Shown here: positions 60,901-64,000 of the stretch, in pieces
Layout of the letters: the number at the start of each line of letters is the position of its first letter
How positions within the stretch are numbered: position 1 is the first letter of the stretch
From: Neodiprion pinetum
Taxonomy: Eukaryota; Arthropoda; Insecta; Hymenoptera; Diprionidae
DNA: 64,000 bases
Assembly (NCBI RefSeq): GCF_021155775.2
Contig: NC_060237.1
Span: 7,859,332-7,923,331 of the forward strand
Direction: 5' to 3'
Notes under the pieces: generated by a model
The model's database searches: none
Told to the model about the DNA's origin: nothing
The model's input: the letters and a program-made list of their open reading frames with translations, nothing else
Made by a program: the position numbers and the translations under genes

Positions 60901-61344
60901 GAAAACACATTCTTGTTTGTTCGCACATAATCAATGAATCGGGGAGTAATAAAATAATCATGCGAGACAATAAACAACTTCCAAGAAAAAAACAAACTCA
61001 ACACTCAATCCTGTAACTCGTTATCTCTTCTTAATTCAGTTTCGACAGCGGGAAACACATTTTAATATCGAGATTGAAACGAACGAGTCTTGATTAATAC
61101 CCATGTGCATTTATACCTTTCCATTTGTACGAAGATTGGACCCTACACAGTTTCATTATTAACCAATTGTCCATGTTTTTTTTGTACCTCCATTTTCTAA
61201 TCTATACCTCGAAAACCTATTCCGGCAGTGAAAGCACTGGCAACGCTTCCGTTGGCGCCATCAGAGCCAAGCTTCGAAGAAGATGACCTCTCGCCAGTGA
61301 CCCCGTTACCCCTTTACCAGCAAAGGGAGAATTTTTACTCGTAA
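1853..61344 (+). CDS. kmr: PLEKHA4-7 family protein, kramer-like; whole gene (19 joined coding exons)
   Basis: Fly kramer and vertebrate PLEKHA4-7 are membrane-associated adaptors. PLEKHA4/kramer is known to restrain Cullin3-KLHL12 ubiquitination of Dishevelled in Wnt and planar polarity signalling; PLEKHA7 acts at adherens junctions. Here 19 exons join without any frame break into 1236 codons. In order they give a Pro/Ser-rich basic region (residues about 18-190), a coiled coil opening with HEELVLLLIQLRRQ (about 220-530), a disordered His/Gln/Pro-rich part with PPEY (about 531-1058), and a C-terminal PERY plus LSAEEQEHRLKKAESI helix (about 1110-1145). The coiled-coil start and C-terminal motif are hallmarks of PLEKHA5/6/7. 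No PH domain was found in the window, so full-length isoforms probably start further upstream. The family call is firm; orthology to kramer is inferred, and the first exon is the weakest part. Confidence 0.75.
1905..12382 (+). other. kmr: Large first intron, part 1: no supported gene
   Basis: AT-rich DNA alternates with CpG-rich patches (about 2934-3050, 5690-6080, 7060-7280, 10270-10560). Open frames on both strands here, including a 173-codon one ending at 6305, lack a family match and convincing splice sites. A TATAAAGG string lies in 7111-7120 with no clear exon after it. A run of 20 T lies at 10038-10057. No PH-domain exon was found. Confidence 0.5.
10038..10057 (+). repeat. Poly(T) tract, 20 T
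   Basis: An uninterrupted run of T that could be the reverse-strand poly(A) tail of an old retrocopy. No recognisable retroelement body or target-site duplication is visible next to it. Confidence 0.9.
12383..13033. repeat. Long imperfect inverted repeat (foldback element)
   Basis: Two arms of roughly 300 bp face each other. ATATGAGG at 12383-12390 pairs with CCTCATAT at 13026-13033. Matching blocks follow inward: the TCGGCGATTTTTT block, CACGAAAACTCA, GAATTCTTTGTTAA and CTTAGAAGCTAGAG on the left all have reverse-complement partners on the right. The centre is TATAAAT...ATTTATA at 12683-12700 with a loop of about 4 nt. I judge arm identity by eye at about three quarters. It looks like a foldback or MITE-type element. 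A transcript would form a long hairpin, a possible source of small RNAs. No clear target-site duplication was seen. Confidence 0.8.
13034..21312 (+). other. kmr: Large first intron, part 2: no supported gene
   Basis: Mixed AT-rich and CpG-rich DNA. Open frames near 13736-14011, 17299-17586 and 18593-19054 do not resemble known proteins and lack clear flanking splice sites. A 53-codon open stretch at about 17078-17236 includes RGDEILTVVGD and is discussed as a finding. A CT-rich hexamer-like repeat lies at 20518-20597 and a short ATG/TATA-type repeat at about 19741-19804. Confidence 0.45.
20518..20597 (+). repeat. CT-rich tandem repeat with imperfect ATCTAC hexamers
   Basis: Successive CCCT then CCTT tetramers grade into imperfect ATCTMC hexamers. 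This is low-complexity polypyrimidine DNA. In one frame it reads as a Leu-His string, which is an artefact of the repeat. Confidence 0.8.
21313..21352 (+). repeat. (AG)20 microsatellite
   Basis: Twenty uninterrupted AG dinucleotides. It lies in intron DNA and is likely to vary in length between individuals. Confidence 0.97.
21353..23953 (+). other. kmr: Large first intron, part 3: no supported gene
   Basis: Contains a (CCCCCAT)3-like repeat at about 22538-22558 and CA-rich DNA at about 22382-22402. A GC- and CpG-rich patch lies at about 23755-23935, holding CGCG runs and the palindrome GGCCTAAGGCC. No coding exon is convincing on either strand. Confidence 0.45.
23954..24014. other. Perfect 20-bp-arm hairpin, pre-miRNA-like size
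   Basis: The left arm TGTATGGTCGAAGCTTCTTC (23954-23973) has its exact reverse complement at 23995-24014. The stem can extend inward with wobble pairs GATT/GATT and a CG/CG pair, leaving a loop of about 9 nt. The total is 61 nt. The size would suit a small-RNA precursor. A bulge-free stem containing the internal palindrome GAAGCTTC could equally be a small mobile-element remnant or a recent inverted duplication. Confidence 0.85.
24015..26516 (+). other. kmr: Large first intron, part 4: no supported gene; includes (CT) repeat
   Basis: AT-rich intronic DNA with no convincing exon. A (CT)8 repeat lies at 26193-26208. The last 200 bases lie upstream of the putative signal-peptide exon at 26517 and would have to hold its promoter, but I see no TATA box there. 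Confidence 0.45.
26517..26607 (+). CDS. Putative nested secreted-protein gene, exon 1 (signal peptide)
   Basis: The ATG opens MKTNSCWILLLHAIVLHTPL, followed by SDADVGMIGK. This is a short positive start, a hydrophobic core and a small-residue cleavage region, most likely after the SDA at residues 21-23. The exon ends after one base of codon 31 at a good donor, AAAG|GTATGA. Codon choice looks coding. The phase 1 end matches the acceptors before the open block at 27149-27396. It lies on the same strand inside a giant intron of the PLEKHA-like gene. I do not recognise the family. The weak points are the lack of a visible promoter and the need for transcript proof. Confidence 0.45.
26608..27148 (+). 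other. Intron of the putative nested gene
   Basis: AT-rich, 541 bp with the 27149 acceptor. It contains another good-looking acceptor (TTTAATTGCAG) at about 26679, followed by a 46-codon open frame in phase 0. That phase does not match the phase 1 donor. A 30-codon open stretch from ATG 27040, in the same frame as the terminal exon, is cut off by TGATAA at 27127-27132. Confidence 0.35.
27149..27396 (+). CDS. Putative nested secreted-protein gene, terminal exon
   Basis: A strongly coding-like block (frequent TTC, CTG, AAC, ACC and CAC codons) reads LKWVRYIGTTIVKGKVKATW and ends ...SVFIRPRTCEIR before TAG at 27394-27396. The acceptor is either CCCGGAAG|AG (exon from 27149) or GATAAG|TT (exon from 27134). 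Both take phase 1, as exon 26517-26607 supplies. With the 27149 start the joined product is 112 residues, leaving about 89 after signal removal. It carries NIS as a possible N-glycosylation site and a single Cys near the C-terminus. No AATAAA follows closely. The reverse strand is also open here (27000-27458), but its codons look less natural. If not part of a gene, this is a decayed coding fragment. Confidence 0.4.
27397..32554 (+). other. kmr: Large first intron, part 5: no supported gene
   Basis: AT-rich DNA with CpG-rich patches at about 27700-28100, 29100-29420 and 30190-30990. A CTC trinucleotide repeat lies at about 29178-29195 and a C run at about 27891. Open frames here do not match families I know. 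It ends in the acceptor TTTTATTTCAG before 32555. Confidence 0.45.
32555..32771 (+). CDS. kmr: kmr coding exon: Pro-rich basic segment
   Basis: Acceptor TTTTATTTCAG and donor GG|GTGAGT are both strong. It enters in phase 1 and leaves in phase 2. It encodes SGSGSVIGRDPLPPRAIST and a Pro/His/Thr-rich stretch ending ADIRITSAG. The segment is predicted to be disordered. In PLEKHA proteins such a linker lies between the PH domain and the coiled coil. I place it in the gene by phase continuity and position. Confidence 0.75.
32772..35367 (+). other. kmr: Intron: poly(T), no gene recognised
   Basis: AT-rich. It holds a run of 23 T at 33567-33589 and another T run at about 34599-34616. A possible micro-exon after CCTGCAG at about 34695 hits a stop in the required phase. 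Confidence 0.6.
33567..33589 (+). repeat. Poly(T) tract, 23 T
   Basis: An uninterrupted T run within an intron, with no element body attached that I can recognise. Confidence 0.9.
35368..35525 (+). CDS. kmr: kmr coding exon: Ser/Pro-rich segment with unusual donor
   Basis: The acceptor is GCTTGTTACAG. Phase 2 is completed as Gly, then the exon reads EARITSPGNGQLKQQ and ends SHSRSPS. The donor is ambiguous. A GC-AG donor A|GCAAGT (exon end 35525) gives phase 1, which is what exon 38814-38959 needs and restores the Ser codon. The overlapping GT donor GCAA|GTACTT (exon end 35529) gives phase 2 instead. I chose the GC form because it fits the GC-donor consensus and keeps the frame. The segment is disordered, with several SP sites. 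Confidence 0.7.
36106..36211 (+). CDS. kmr: Candidate alternative exon, phase 2 to 0
   Basis: An excellent polypyrimidine acceptor (TTTGCCTTCTGCCAG) and a good donor (CTGCAG|GTAACG) bound 106 bases. These are open only in the phase supplied by the GT donor at 35530 or by exon 32555-32771. It reads AKAACPVVELKSRIPSFSSS and ends DNHSPRAGLQ, a Ser/Pro-rich segment like its neighbours. It leaves in phase 0, so it could splice straight to 47143 in place of exon 38814-38959, but not together with it. Confidence 0.4.
37361..37423 (+). CDS. kmr: Candidate cassette exon (63 nt, phase 1 to 1)
   Basis: Acceptor CCGCCTCCGCAG and a consensus donor GGAC|GTAAGT flank 63 bases. Phase 1 entry gives GPEDQVSGPCATLRTLRGFG and returns phase 1. 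It could therefore be included between 35525 and 38814 without shifting the frame. There is no homology support; it rests on splice sites and phase only. Confidence 0.2.
38814..38959 (+). CDS. kmr: kmr coding exon: Gly/Asn-rich lead-in to the coiled coil
   Basis: It enters in phase 1 after ATTTCCAG and leaves in phase 0 at AGG|GTGAGT. It reads ERTIGSPVGRDIERIERGGG and ends NRDNNELLNKR, where helix propensity begins. The other two frames contain stops. An internal AG at 38831-38832 would allow a shorter exon from 38833, compatible with the GT donor of the previous exon. Confidence 0.75.
40392..40407 (+). repeat. (GT)8 microsatellite
   Basis: Eight GT dinucleotides, preceded by further imperfect GT. 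Confidence 0.9.
42955..42974 (+). repeat. (TTTA)5 microsatellite
   Basis: Five TTTA tetramers followed by more T/A-rich DNA. It lies inside a long start-less open frame and explains that frame's hydrophobic LFIYLF string. Confidence 0.9.
44397..44534 (+). CDS. kmr: Candidate alternative (first) exon, phase 0 out
   Basis: From ATG 44397 it reads MPQIRMNYSGRNPRKKPSGF and a Pro/Gly/Ser-rich basic run ending SSSSAGG, to donor GGA|GTAAGA. The phase 0 end would join 47143 or 52654. An internal form could use acceptor GCCGCAG (start 44406), but no pyrimidine tract precedes it. Composition is coding-like, but the start context is weak. It may be chance in a GC-rich patch. Confidence 0.2.
47143..47322 (+). 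CDS. kmr: kmr coding exon: start of the conserved coiled coil
   Basis: The acceptor is CCTCGTGTAG and the donor TCTCAG|GTGTTT; it enters and leaves in phase 0. The 60 codons run from PGENPHRGGKGSGGDLVQVS to RTHEELVLLLIQLRRQSATL and CHVEIESQ. EELxLLLIxLRRQxA is the signature that opens the coiled coil in PLEKHA5/6/7. There is no early ATG, so it is easily missed by ORF finding. This is among the clearest family evidence in the window. Confidence 0.85.
51205..51305 (+). CDS. kmr: Candidate poison exon, phase 0 to 2
   Basis: A long T tract and CGCCAGGCCAG (two possible acceptors) precede AKLKVSVDYQSSRERQGDAE ... DGTLPLT. The donor is CTAAC|GTAAGC. It accepts phase 0 from 47322 but leaves in phase 2. 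Joining to 52654 gives a stop within three codons (CCA GAC TAG). If used, it would truncate the protein or trigger decay. It may instead be fortuitous. Confidence 0.25.
52061..52068 (+). promoter_or_regulatory. kmr: Candidate TATA box for an internal promoter
   Basis: TATATAAG lies 68 bases upstream of an ATG whose short reading frame splices in phase to exon 52654. Initiation would be expected at about 52090-52098. The initiator is weak. Confidence 0.3.
52129..52149 (+). CDS. kmr: Candidate alternative first coding exon: MLYLNAE
   Basis: The ATG in GAAAATG encodes MLYLNAE and runs into a perfect donor, GAG|GTGAGT. Its phase 0 end fits the next exon (52654). With the upstream TATATAAG it has the form of an alternative first exon. 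The isoform would begin inside the coiled coil and lack everything N-terminal. The same frame is open back to an AG at 52033, but that acceptor would need phase 1 input, which no upstream exon supplies. Confidence 0.3.
52654..52746 (+). CDS. kmr: kmr coding exon: coiled coil
   Basis: It lies between TTCTGTTTTCAG and CAG|GTGAGC, phase 0 to 0, 31 codons. It reads ARLAELDTPRRLENLQKLEE and ends HLMDLEKQ. Leu heptads and high charge mark a continuous helix with the exons on either side. Confidence 0.92.
52747..53776 (+). other. kmr: Intron, nothing recognised
   Basis: A 1.0 kb intron with a poly(A)-like run at about 52927-52942. No exon was seen. It ends in TTTGTTCTAG. Confidence 0.7.
53777..54022 (+). 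CDS. kmr: kmr coding exon: conserved EKGKPMVNLVDNMVKLGSLY segment
   Basis: Phase 0 to 0, 82 codons, between GTTCTAG and CAG|GTGCGG. It starts YEKGKPMVNLVDNMVKLGSL. In position and pattern this matches the KENEPLI...M...NSAL stretch of vertebrate PLEKHA5. A highly charged helix follows (EKTREVRDRLEFNQRVQEQR) and ends SPDHGQLQ. A Gly/Thr/Ser-rich insert (GTTTNGTGGVSSS) interrupts the helix. Confidence 0.93.
54023..54693 (+). other. kmr: Intron, nothing recognised
   Basis: A 671 bp intron ending in CTTTTTTCCCCAG. Open frames inside it have no splice support. Confidence 0.75.
54694..54774 (+). CDS. kmr: kmr coding exon: coiled coil
   Basis: 27 codons, phase 0 to 0, ending AAG|GTGAGA. It reads AKVQQLYKLDRLLQEESGTL then HSLQQDK, a helix-forming stretch with heptad leucines. 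Confidence 0.92.
55065..55214 (+). CDS. kmr: kmr coding exon: coiled coil
   Basis: 50 codons, phase 0 to 0, between TTCGACCGTAG and AAG|GTATAT. It reads EILEKALGGLRNKLQGSRSN and ends RVRLLLAHNSK. The basic and acidic residues and Leu spacing continue the coiled coil. Confidence 0.92.
55314..55581 (+). CDS. kmr: kmr coding exon: end of the coiled coil
   Basis: Acceptor TTACTCTCCAG, donor ACTT|GTGAGT; phase 0 in, phase 1 out. It reads KLEETVAENARLEQELVVLR, then a short break (RRYAGNVTRDPSGTT), then a second helix (LEAELRRVQQLVGDLQRQRQ) ending RPQHVT. The break suggests two separate coiled-coil segments. Confidence 0.92.
55750..56238 (+). CDS. kmr: kmr coding exon: His/Gln/Ser-rich disordered region
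   Basis: It enters in phase 1 after TTTTCACTTCAG (T+CT gives Ser) and leaves in phase 1 at ACAAG|GTAGTA. It encodes PQVHHHRSKKRSHSSWLETD, a Ser/Pro-rich middle with KDPPPVPYKEH, and a Gln/His-rich tail (LREQIHQHQLKQQQLRDQ). A second AG at 55757 would break the frame. The open frames on the opposite strand are shadows. Confidence 0.9.
56239..57244 (+). other. kmr: Intron, nothing recognised
   Basis: A 1.0 kb intron with a GA-rich stretch at about 56459-56585 and a T run at about 57019-57032. It ends in CTCTCTTTTTCAG. Confidence 0.75.
57245..57385 (+). CDS. kmr: kmr coding exon: proline-rich, PPEY motif
   Basis: Phase 1 to 1, ending AGTG|GTAAAT. It reads DSTKYLESNSDNPPAPPPEY then VPPPPPPPSEEALLNGNYAQ. 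PPEY at 57292-57303 is a consensus PPxY ligand for WW domains, followed by a polyproline run that could bind SH3 or EVH1 domains. In vertebrate PLEKHA4 a proline-rich region contacts KLHL12. That this exon is the equivalent is inference. Confidence 0.9.
57605..57795 (+). CDS. kmr: kmr coding exon: charged linker
   Basis: Acceptor TTTTTTTACAG, phase 1 in; donor GAG|GTAGGA, phase 0 out. It reads GLMHGREKQEIKTVRIVKRE, a basic run (SERRQRDRGDRTG), then DDFGGSQQFE. The basic stretch could be a membrane-contact or nuclear-type signal; no domain is recognised. Confidence 0.9.
57947..58180 (+). CDS. kmr: kmr coding exon: acidic helix and basic end
   Basis: Phase 0 to 0, 78 codons, from CCCCCTCAG to GTACGG|GTAAAG. 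It reads KSQLDRVMEESAAMIHAQSS, later MDDVQFQRSMSLPRGFGGQR, and ends MMVRRHRVR. RSMSLPR looks like a kinase or 14-3-3 type site. A second in-frame donor six bases upstream (CACAGA|GTACGG, exon end 58174) would drop VR. Confidence 0.88.
58346..58873 (+). CDS. kmr: kmr coding exon: long Ser/Pro/Tyr-rich disordered region
   Basis: The largest coding exon: 176 codons, phase 0 to 0, between TGTATTTAG and AAGATG|GTACAC. It begins FENQDGSSDSTLSPHTESPN, continues with Tyr/Ser/Pro repeats (SPNYSISPPYSPSHQNYSPI), then HERLFGSAASINSLRD, and ends in a basic stretch (RRRPVPKEKRRHYTVSSSKP) before DLEDTFSKM. It offers many SP and Tyr phosphorylation candidates. Confidence 0.92.
59105..59287 (+). CDS. kmr: kmr coding exon: conserved C-terminal region, part 1
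   Basis: 61 codons, phase 0 to 0, between TTTATAAAG and CAG|GTAGGA. It reads GMGRARDDLDMERALRPRIN, then SHKELKYNESTIDNLLGTPN, and ends ILIPERYIPEQ. The IPERY motif is shared with PLEKHA5/6/7 just before their C-terminal helix. Confidence 0.92.
59370..59472 (+). CDS. kmr: kmr coding exon: conserved C-terminal helix
   Basis: Phase 0 in, phase 1 out (CCTG|GTGAGT). It reads LPELSAEEQEHRLKKAESIR then KMLSETTVTAPENP. The LSxEE...R..K.E.I..ML pattern is the conserved helix near the C-terminus of PLEKHA5/6/7. Confidence 0.92.
59578..59712 (+). CDS. kmr: kmr coding exon: second C-terminal helix
   Basis: Phase 1 to 1, from TTCATTTTTAG to GCTG|GTGAGT. It encodes EEEVDQQKSNTLKKKVAEEK then RQREHILQLNQILAKQVMEK and SKMVA, a charged helix likely to form a short coiled coil. 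It is more AT-rich than its neighbours. Confidence 0.9.
59713..61228 (+). other. kmr: Last intron, holds one cassette candidate
   Basis: 1.5 kb, AT-rich. Apart from the cassette-like block at 59779-59845 I see no exon. It ends in TATTCCGGCAG. Confidence 0.7.
59779..59845 (+). CDS. kmr: Candidate 67 nt frame-shifting cassette exon
   Basis: GATACTCATTTAG and ATCCG|GTGAGC flank 67 bases. In phase 1 they read AFGLMHGPDYYYCCHSHVAT then YIR. Because 67 is not a multiple of three, inclusion would move the last exon into another frame, giving ESTGNASVGAIRAKLRRR and a stop. That would swap an acidic C-terminus for a basic one. Splice sites and an open frame support it; there is no homology. Confidence 0.3.
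61229..61344 (+). CDS. kmr: kmr terminal coding exon
   Basis: It enters in phase 1 (G+TG gives Val). It reads VKALATLPLAPSEPSFEEDD then LSPVTPLPLYQQRENFYS and stops at TAA 61342-61344. The tail is acidic and proline-rich and does not end in a PDZ ligand. A GTAAGC overlapping the stop (from 61341) could act as a donor, but nothing downstream looks coding. Confidence 0.88.
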
Positions 61345-61800
61345 GCACAAAATAAGGTATAGATATTGCACGCTGCATAATCAAACGTATTTTAAGTTGG
61401 TACAGTCGAAAAGGTACAACATAAACCCGTACGAAACCGAAGGGAAATTACTGCCAATTATATATATATAGGAATATATACATATATATATTATATGGGA
61501 AGAATAACTTGACTAAAAACATCGCATAAACTAAAGTTCGACGAATAAACCGATATATAGTACATCACTTGTGTAGTACACGTCAATAATTAACTAAATT
61601 ACGGCTATATGTATAATTGAAAGAAAAAAGACTTGCTACAAGAGAGGAAACGACGTGTATCATAAAATCATGTAATAAAAATCTATATATGTACAGTAGG
61701 TATACATAACTACCTATCTAGGTAACATGTTAAGAATTGAGGACAGAATTTACATTTGCAATGATACGTGCGAATAAAAGATATATAATAAATGTATAGA
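61345..61800 (+). other. kmr: 3' UTR with polyadenylation signals
   Basis: AT-rich DNA with AATAAA at 61544-61549, 61773-61778 and 61787-61792. A GT-rich element (TTGTTGTTG) follows the last pair at about 61806. Cleavage is most likely just after 61792. The other signals would give shorter tails. Confidence 0.6.
61787..61792 (+). terminator. kmr: Probable main polyadenylation signal AATAAA
   Basis: The second of two AATAAA hexamers 14 bases apart, followed within 20 bases by a G/T-rich element, which is the usual arrangement. Further AATAAA copies at about 62575 and 62850 leave room for a longer 3' UTR. Confidence 0.5.
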
Positions 61801-64000
61801 AAAAATTGTTGTTGAATTCAAATATCAAAGGACTGAACTTTTATCATCGCGCTAACAATAATTTAATGTAGACACACGATATGAGTAATATGTGTGTATG
61901 AAAATAACGTAGAATTATCAATGGTAATAGTATACGAAATTAAATTCCGACTGCATACAAAATCGGCCAGTATTGAATCATTGCACAAATTTTGGTACAT
62001 CGTAACGAATACCGTTTTCGTTTTTTAATTGCTTTTACTATTCTTAATCTTTTTCTTCTAAACTTCTGGATCTAATTACGATTTTGCGTTTAGATGAGGT
62101 AAAAATTTTAGCAATGAAGGTGAGAAATCACCGCGCCAGTTTTTTTGAGTTGCCTATAAATCTTGAAATTCGATTTTTCGATAATGAAATAACGAATAAA
62201 TGTACTCGCGATCACAGCGCGACTTGAAACTTCCTTTATTACATTACACATTTGTATATAATATAGTATTCACAAAACTATTCATAGAATCATGTACGTT
62301 AATTATTGTACTATAATATTATTATTATTAAACTAACTATCGAGATGATGGAATACTTCAAAAGCGTAACAATTCACGTAAATGAAACGGAGTCTTCTCT
62401 TTTTAGTAATAAAAATACTAGGAATGTACGACAAAGCATTTTTGAAAATAATACTACCATTACTATGAACCACGTAATAATCGCTGTAATATTTAAATGC
62501 ATGGAAAAATCAAAAAACCAAACACGGAAATCCTTGAATCGCAGAAAAATCTATAATTATGAAAGAAAATGAGGCAATAAATAATATCGGAATTAAATTA
62601 CTAACAAGTGCCAAGTTTAATAACCAATGAATATGTACGTGTAGATCGCAAGTATTATTTGAACTTGAAATTCCATTCGGAACGAAACTGACCAATTGTA
62701 ATAACTGTATTAACATTGAAGAAAAGTAGCTGGATTATCGAATGAAAACGTGACAGGTATAATAACAAATATCGTGTAACGCGTGGCGTGTAAAACATGA
62801 AATTTTTCATCTTTATTTCCGTAACGGTATTCTTTTAGTTATTATGCGCAATAAATAAAGAAAAAATAGTCTACGTTACGCTTGACGCTTGTGTGTACGA
62901 TTATATTAACACCGCATATAAATATAATAATTCATACTTATATATTTACAGTCTTGTAGTAAATGTTTAAATAACTAAATAATCAATTAGAACGAATTCT
63001 GAAATTATTATGTACTCGTTTGCTTTCCTATTCGTCTATTGGCCGCATACAACGTCAATGACTTCGGTACAGCTTTAAATCTCATAGCAGCGTACGTCGT
63101 TTAATGAATACAAATATAATATAATTATATTATAACTATATTATATTAGCAGCGTATTTTCAATCTCGTATTATTTTCGAGATTTTTTAATGTAGCCTGT
63201 AAGCATATTGAAACCAGTTGATACGCCTAAAGTGTCGGTGCATGCACTGTATATAATAAATATACTATCGGTAAAGCGCGCTGTGATCATAACGGTTTTA
63301 TTTACATCACATTTACAATTTTTTTAGACTTCTGTTTTTTATCAGTTTGTTTTTAAACTGAGTAATATTTTAGAAATTAAGAATCAAAATACAACATATT
63401 TGATAACGGACTAATCTGGTATTGTCAATTGACACAATAATAGCAACTTATTGCAATTTTTTCATACCCTTATAAATGTTATGTATCATTCCGTTACACT
63501 ATAGAGGGAGTTAATTGCGGTACACTATCACCTTCGCTAAAGAAATACATTCGATTTAATTTAACGATATTAAATTGTTCGTTCGCGCGATTTACTCAAA
63601 TTATAATTGTAAAATTATCACAATAACCGCGACTTGCATCAGCTGTTTAAAATTAGGTGGTAGACAATCAATTTCACTCATCTAGTGAAATAACGAATAT
63701 TACATTCAAAAAGGATTATTTTAATTATCATATTTCCGTTTAATTTTCGTACTTGTACGTTGTTATTTCTTCGAATGCGTATTACTTTCAACTATCAATT
63801 AGACAATAATAATAAGTGTATATCGATGTTAGGATTATATAAATATATACATATTAGATAAAAAGTAACAAATTACCGCGAAAGATAGAGAAAAGAGAAA
63901 ATTAATTTATAAAAATTATAAGGGCATGTATACATAAAATCGACTTTTATCACAGATTATAATTTCTGGGTGAAAAATATTGTAGTTATATACATACGTG
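61801..64000. other. AT-rich 3' flank, no gene recognised
   Basis: Very AT-rich, with TA-rich palindromic stretches at about 63115-63150. No coding or RNA gene is supported on either strand. It may include an extended 3' UTR. Confidence 0.55.

Overview
This is eukaryotic chromosomal DNA, most likely from an insect. It is AT-rich (my impression, not computed) with many CpGs. It has long introns next to a tight 3' exon cluster, GT-AG splice sites and many microsatellites. Hymenoptera is plausible, but I cannot fix the order from this window.

The + strand is dominated by one large gene of the PLEKHA4/5/6/7 subfamily, whose single fly member is kramer (kmr). I rebuilt 18 phase-compatible coding exons from 32555 to 61344, plus a possible first coding exon at 1853-1904. 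Joined, they give 3711 nt, exactly divisible by three: 1236 codons plus a stop. The product has a proline/serine-rich N-terminal part, a long central coiled coil (exons at 47143-55581), a long disordered His/Gln/Pro/Ser-rich part containing a PPEY motif (55750-58873), and the C-terminal PERY...LSxEE helix typical of PLEKHA5/6/7. I found no PH-domain exons, so they either lie upstream of base 1 or were missed. The reconstructed transcript would be a PH-less isoform starting with MGGKVGLICGSC, which fits the N-myristoylation pattern and has two nearby cysteines.

Layout: 1-959 upstream DNA; about 960-1904 putative 5' exon; 1905-32554 a 30.6 kb intron; 32555-38959 three dispersed exons; 38960-52653 long introns around one coiled-coil exon (47143-47322); 52654-61344 a dense exon cluster; then a 3' UTR with polyadenylation signals near 61544-61792 and AT-rich flank to the end.

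The big intron also holds a probable small nested gene on the same strand. A signal-peptide exon at 26517-26607 and a terminal exon at 27149-27396 join in phase to give a 112-residue secreted protein that I do not recognise. The intron further carries a roughly 650 bp imperfect foldback (12383-13033) and a perfect 20-bp-arm hairpin (23954-24014).

Possible alternative-splicing devices in the main gene are a GC-AG or overlapping GC/GT donor at 35526-35531, candidate alternative exons at 36106-36211, 37361-37423, 44397-44534 and 51205-51305, a TATA-box alternative first exon near 52061-52149, and a 67 nt frame-shifting cassette near the C-terminus (59779-59845). All of these were read by eye and need transcript data.
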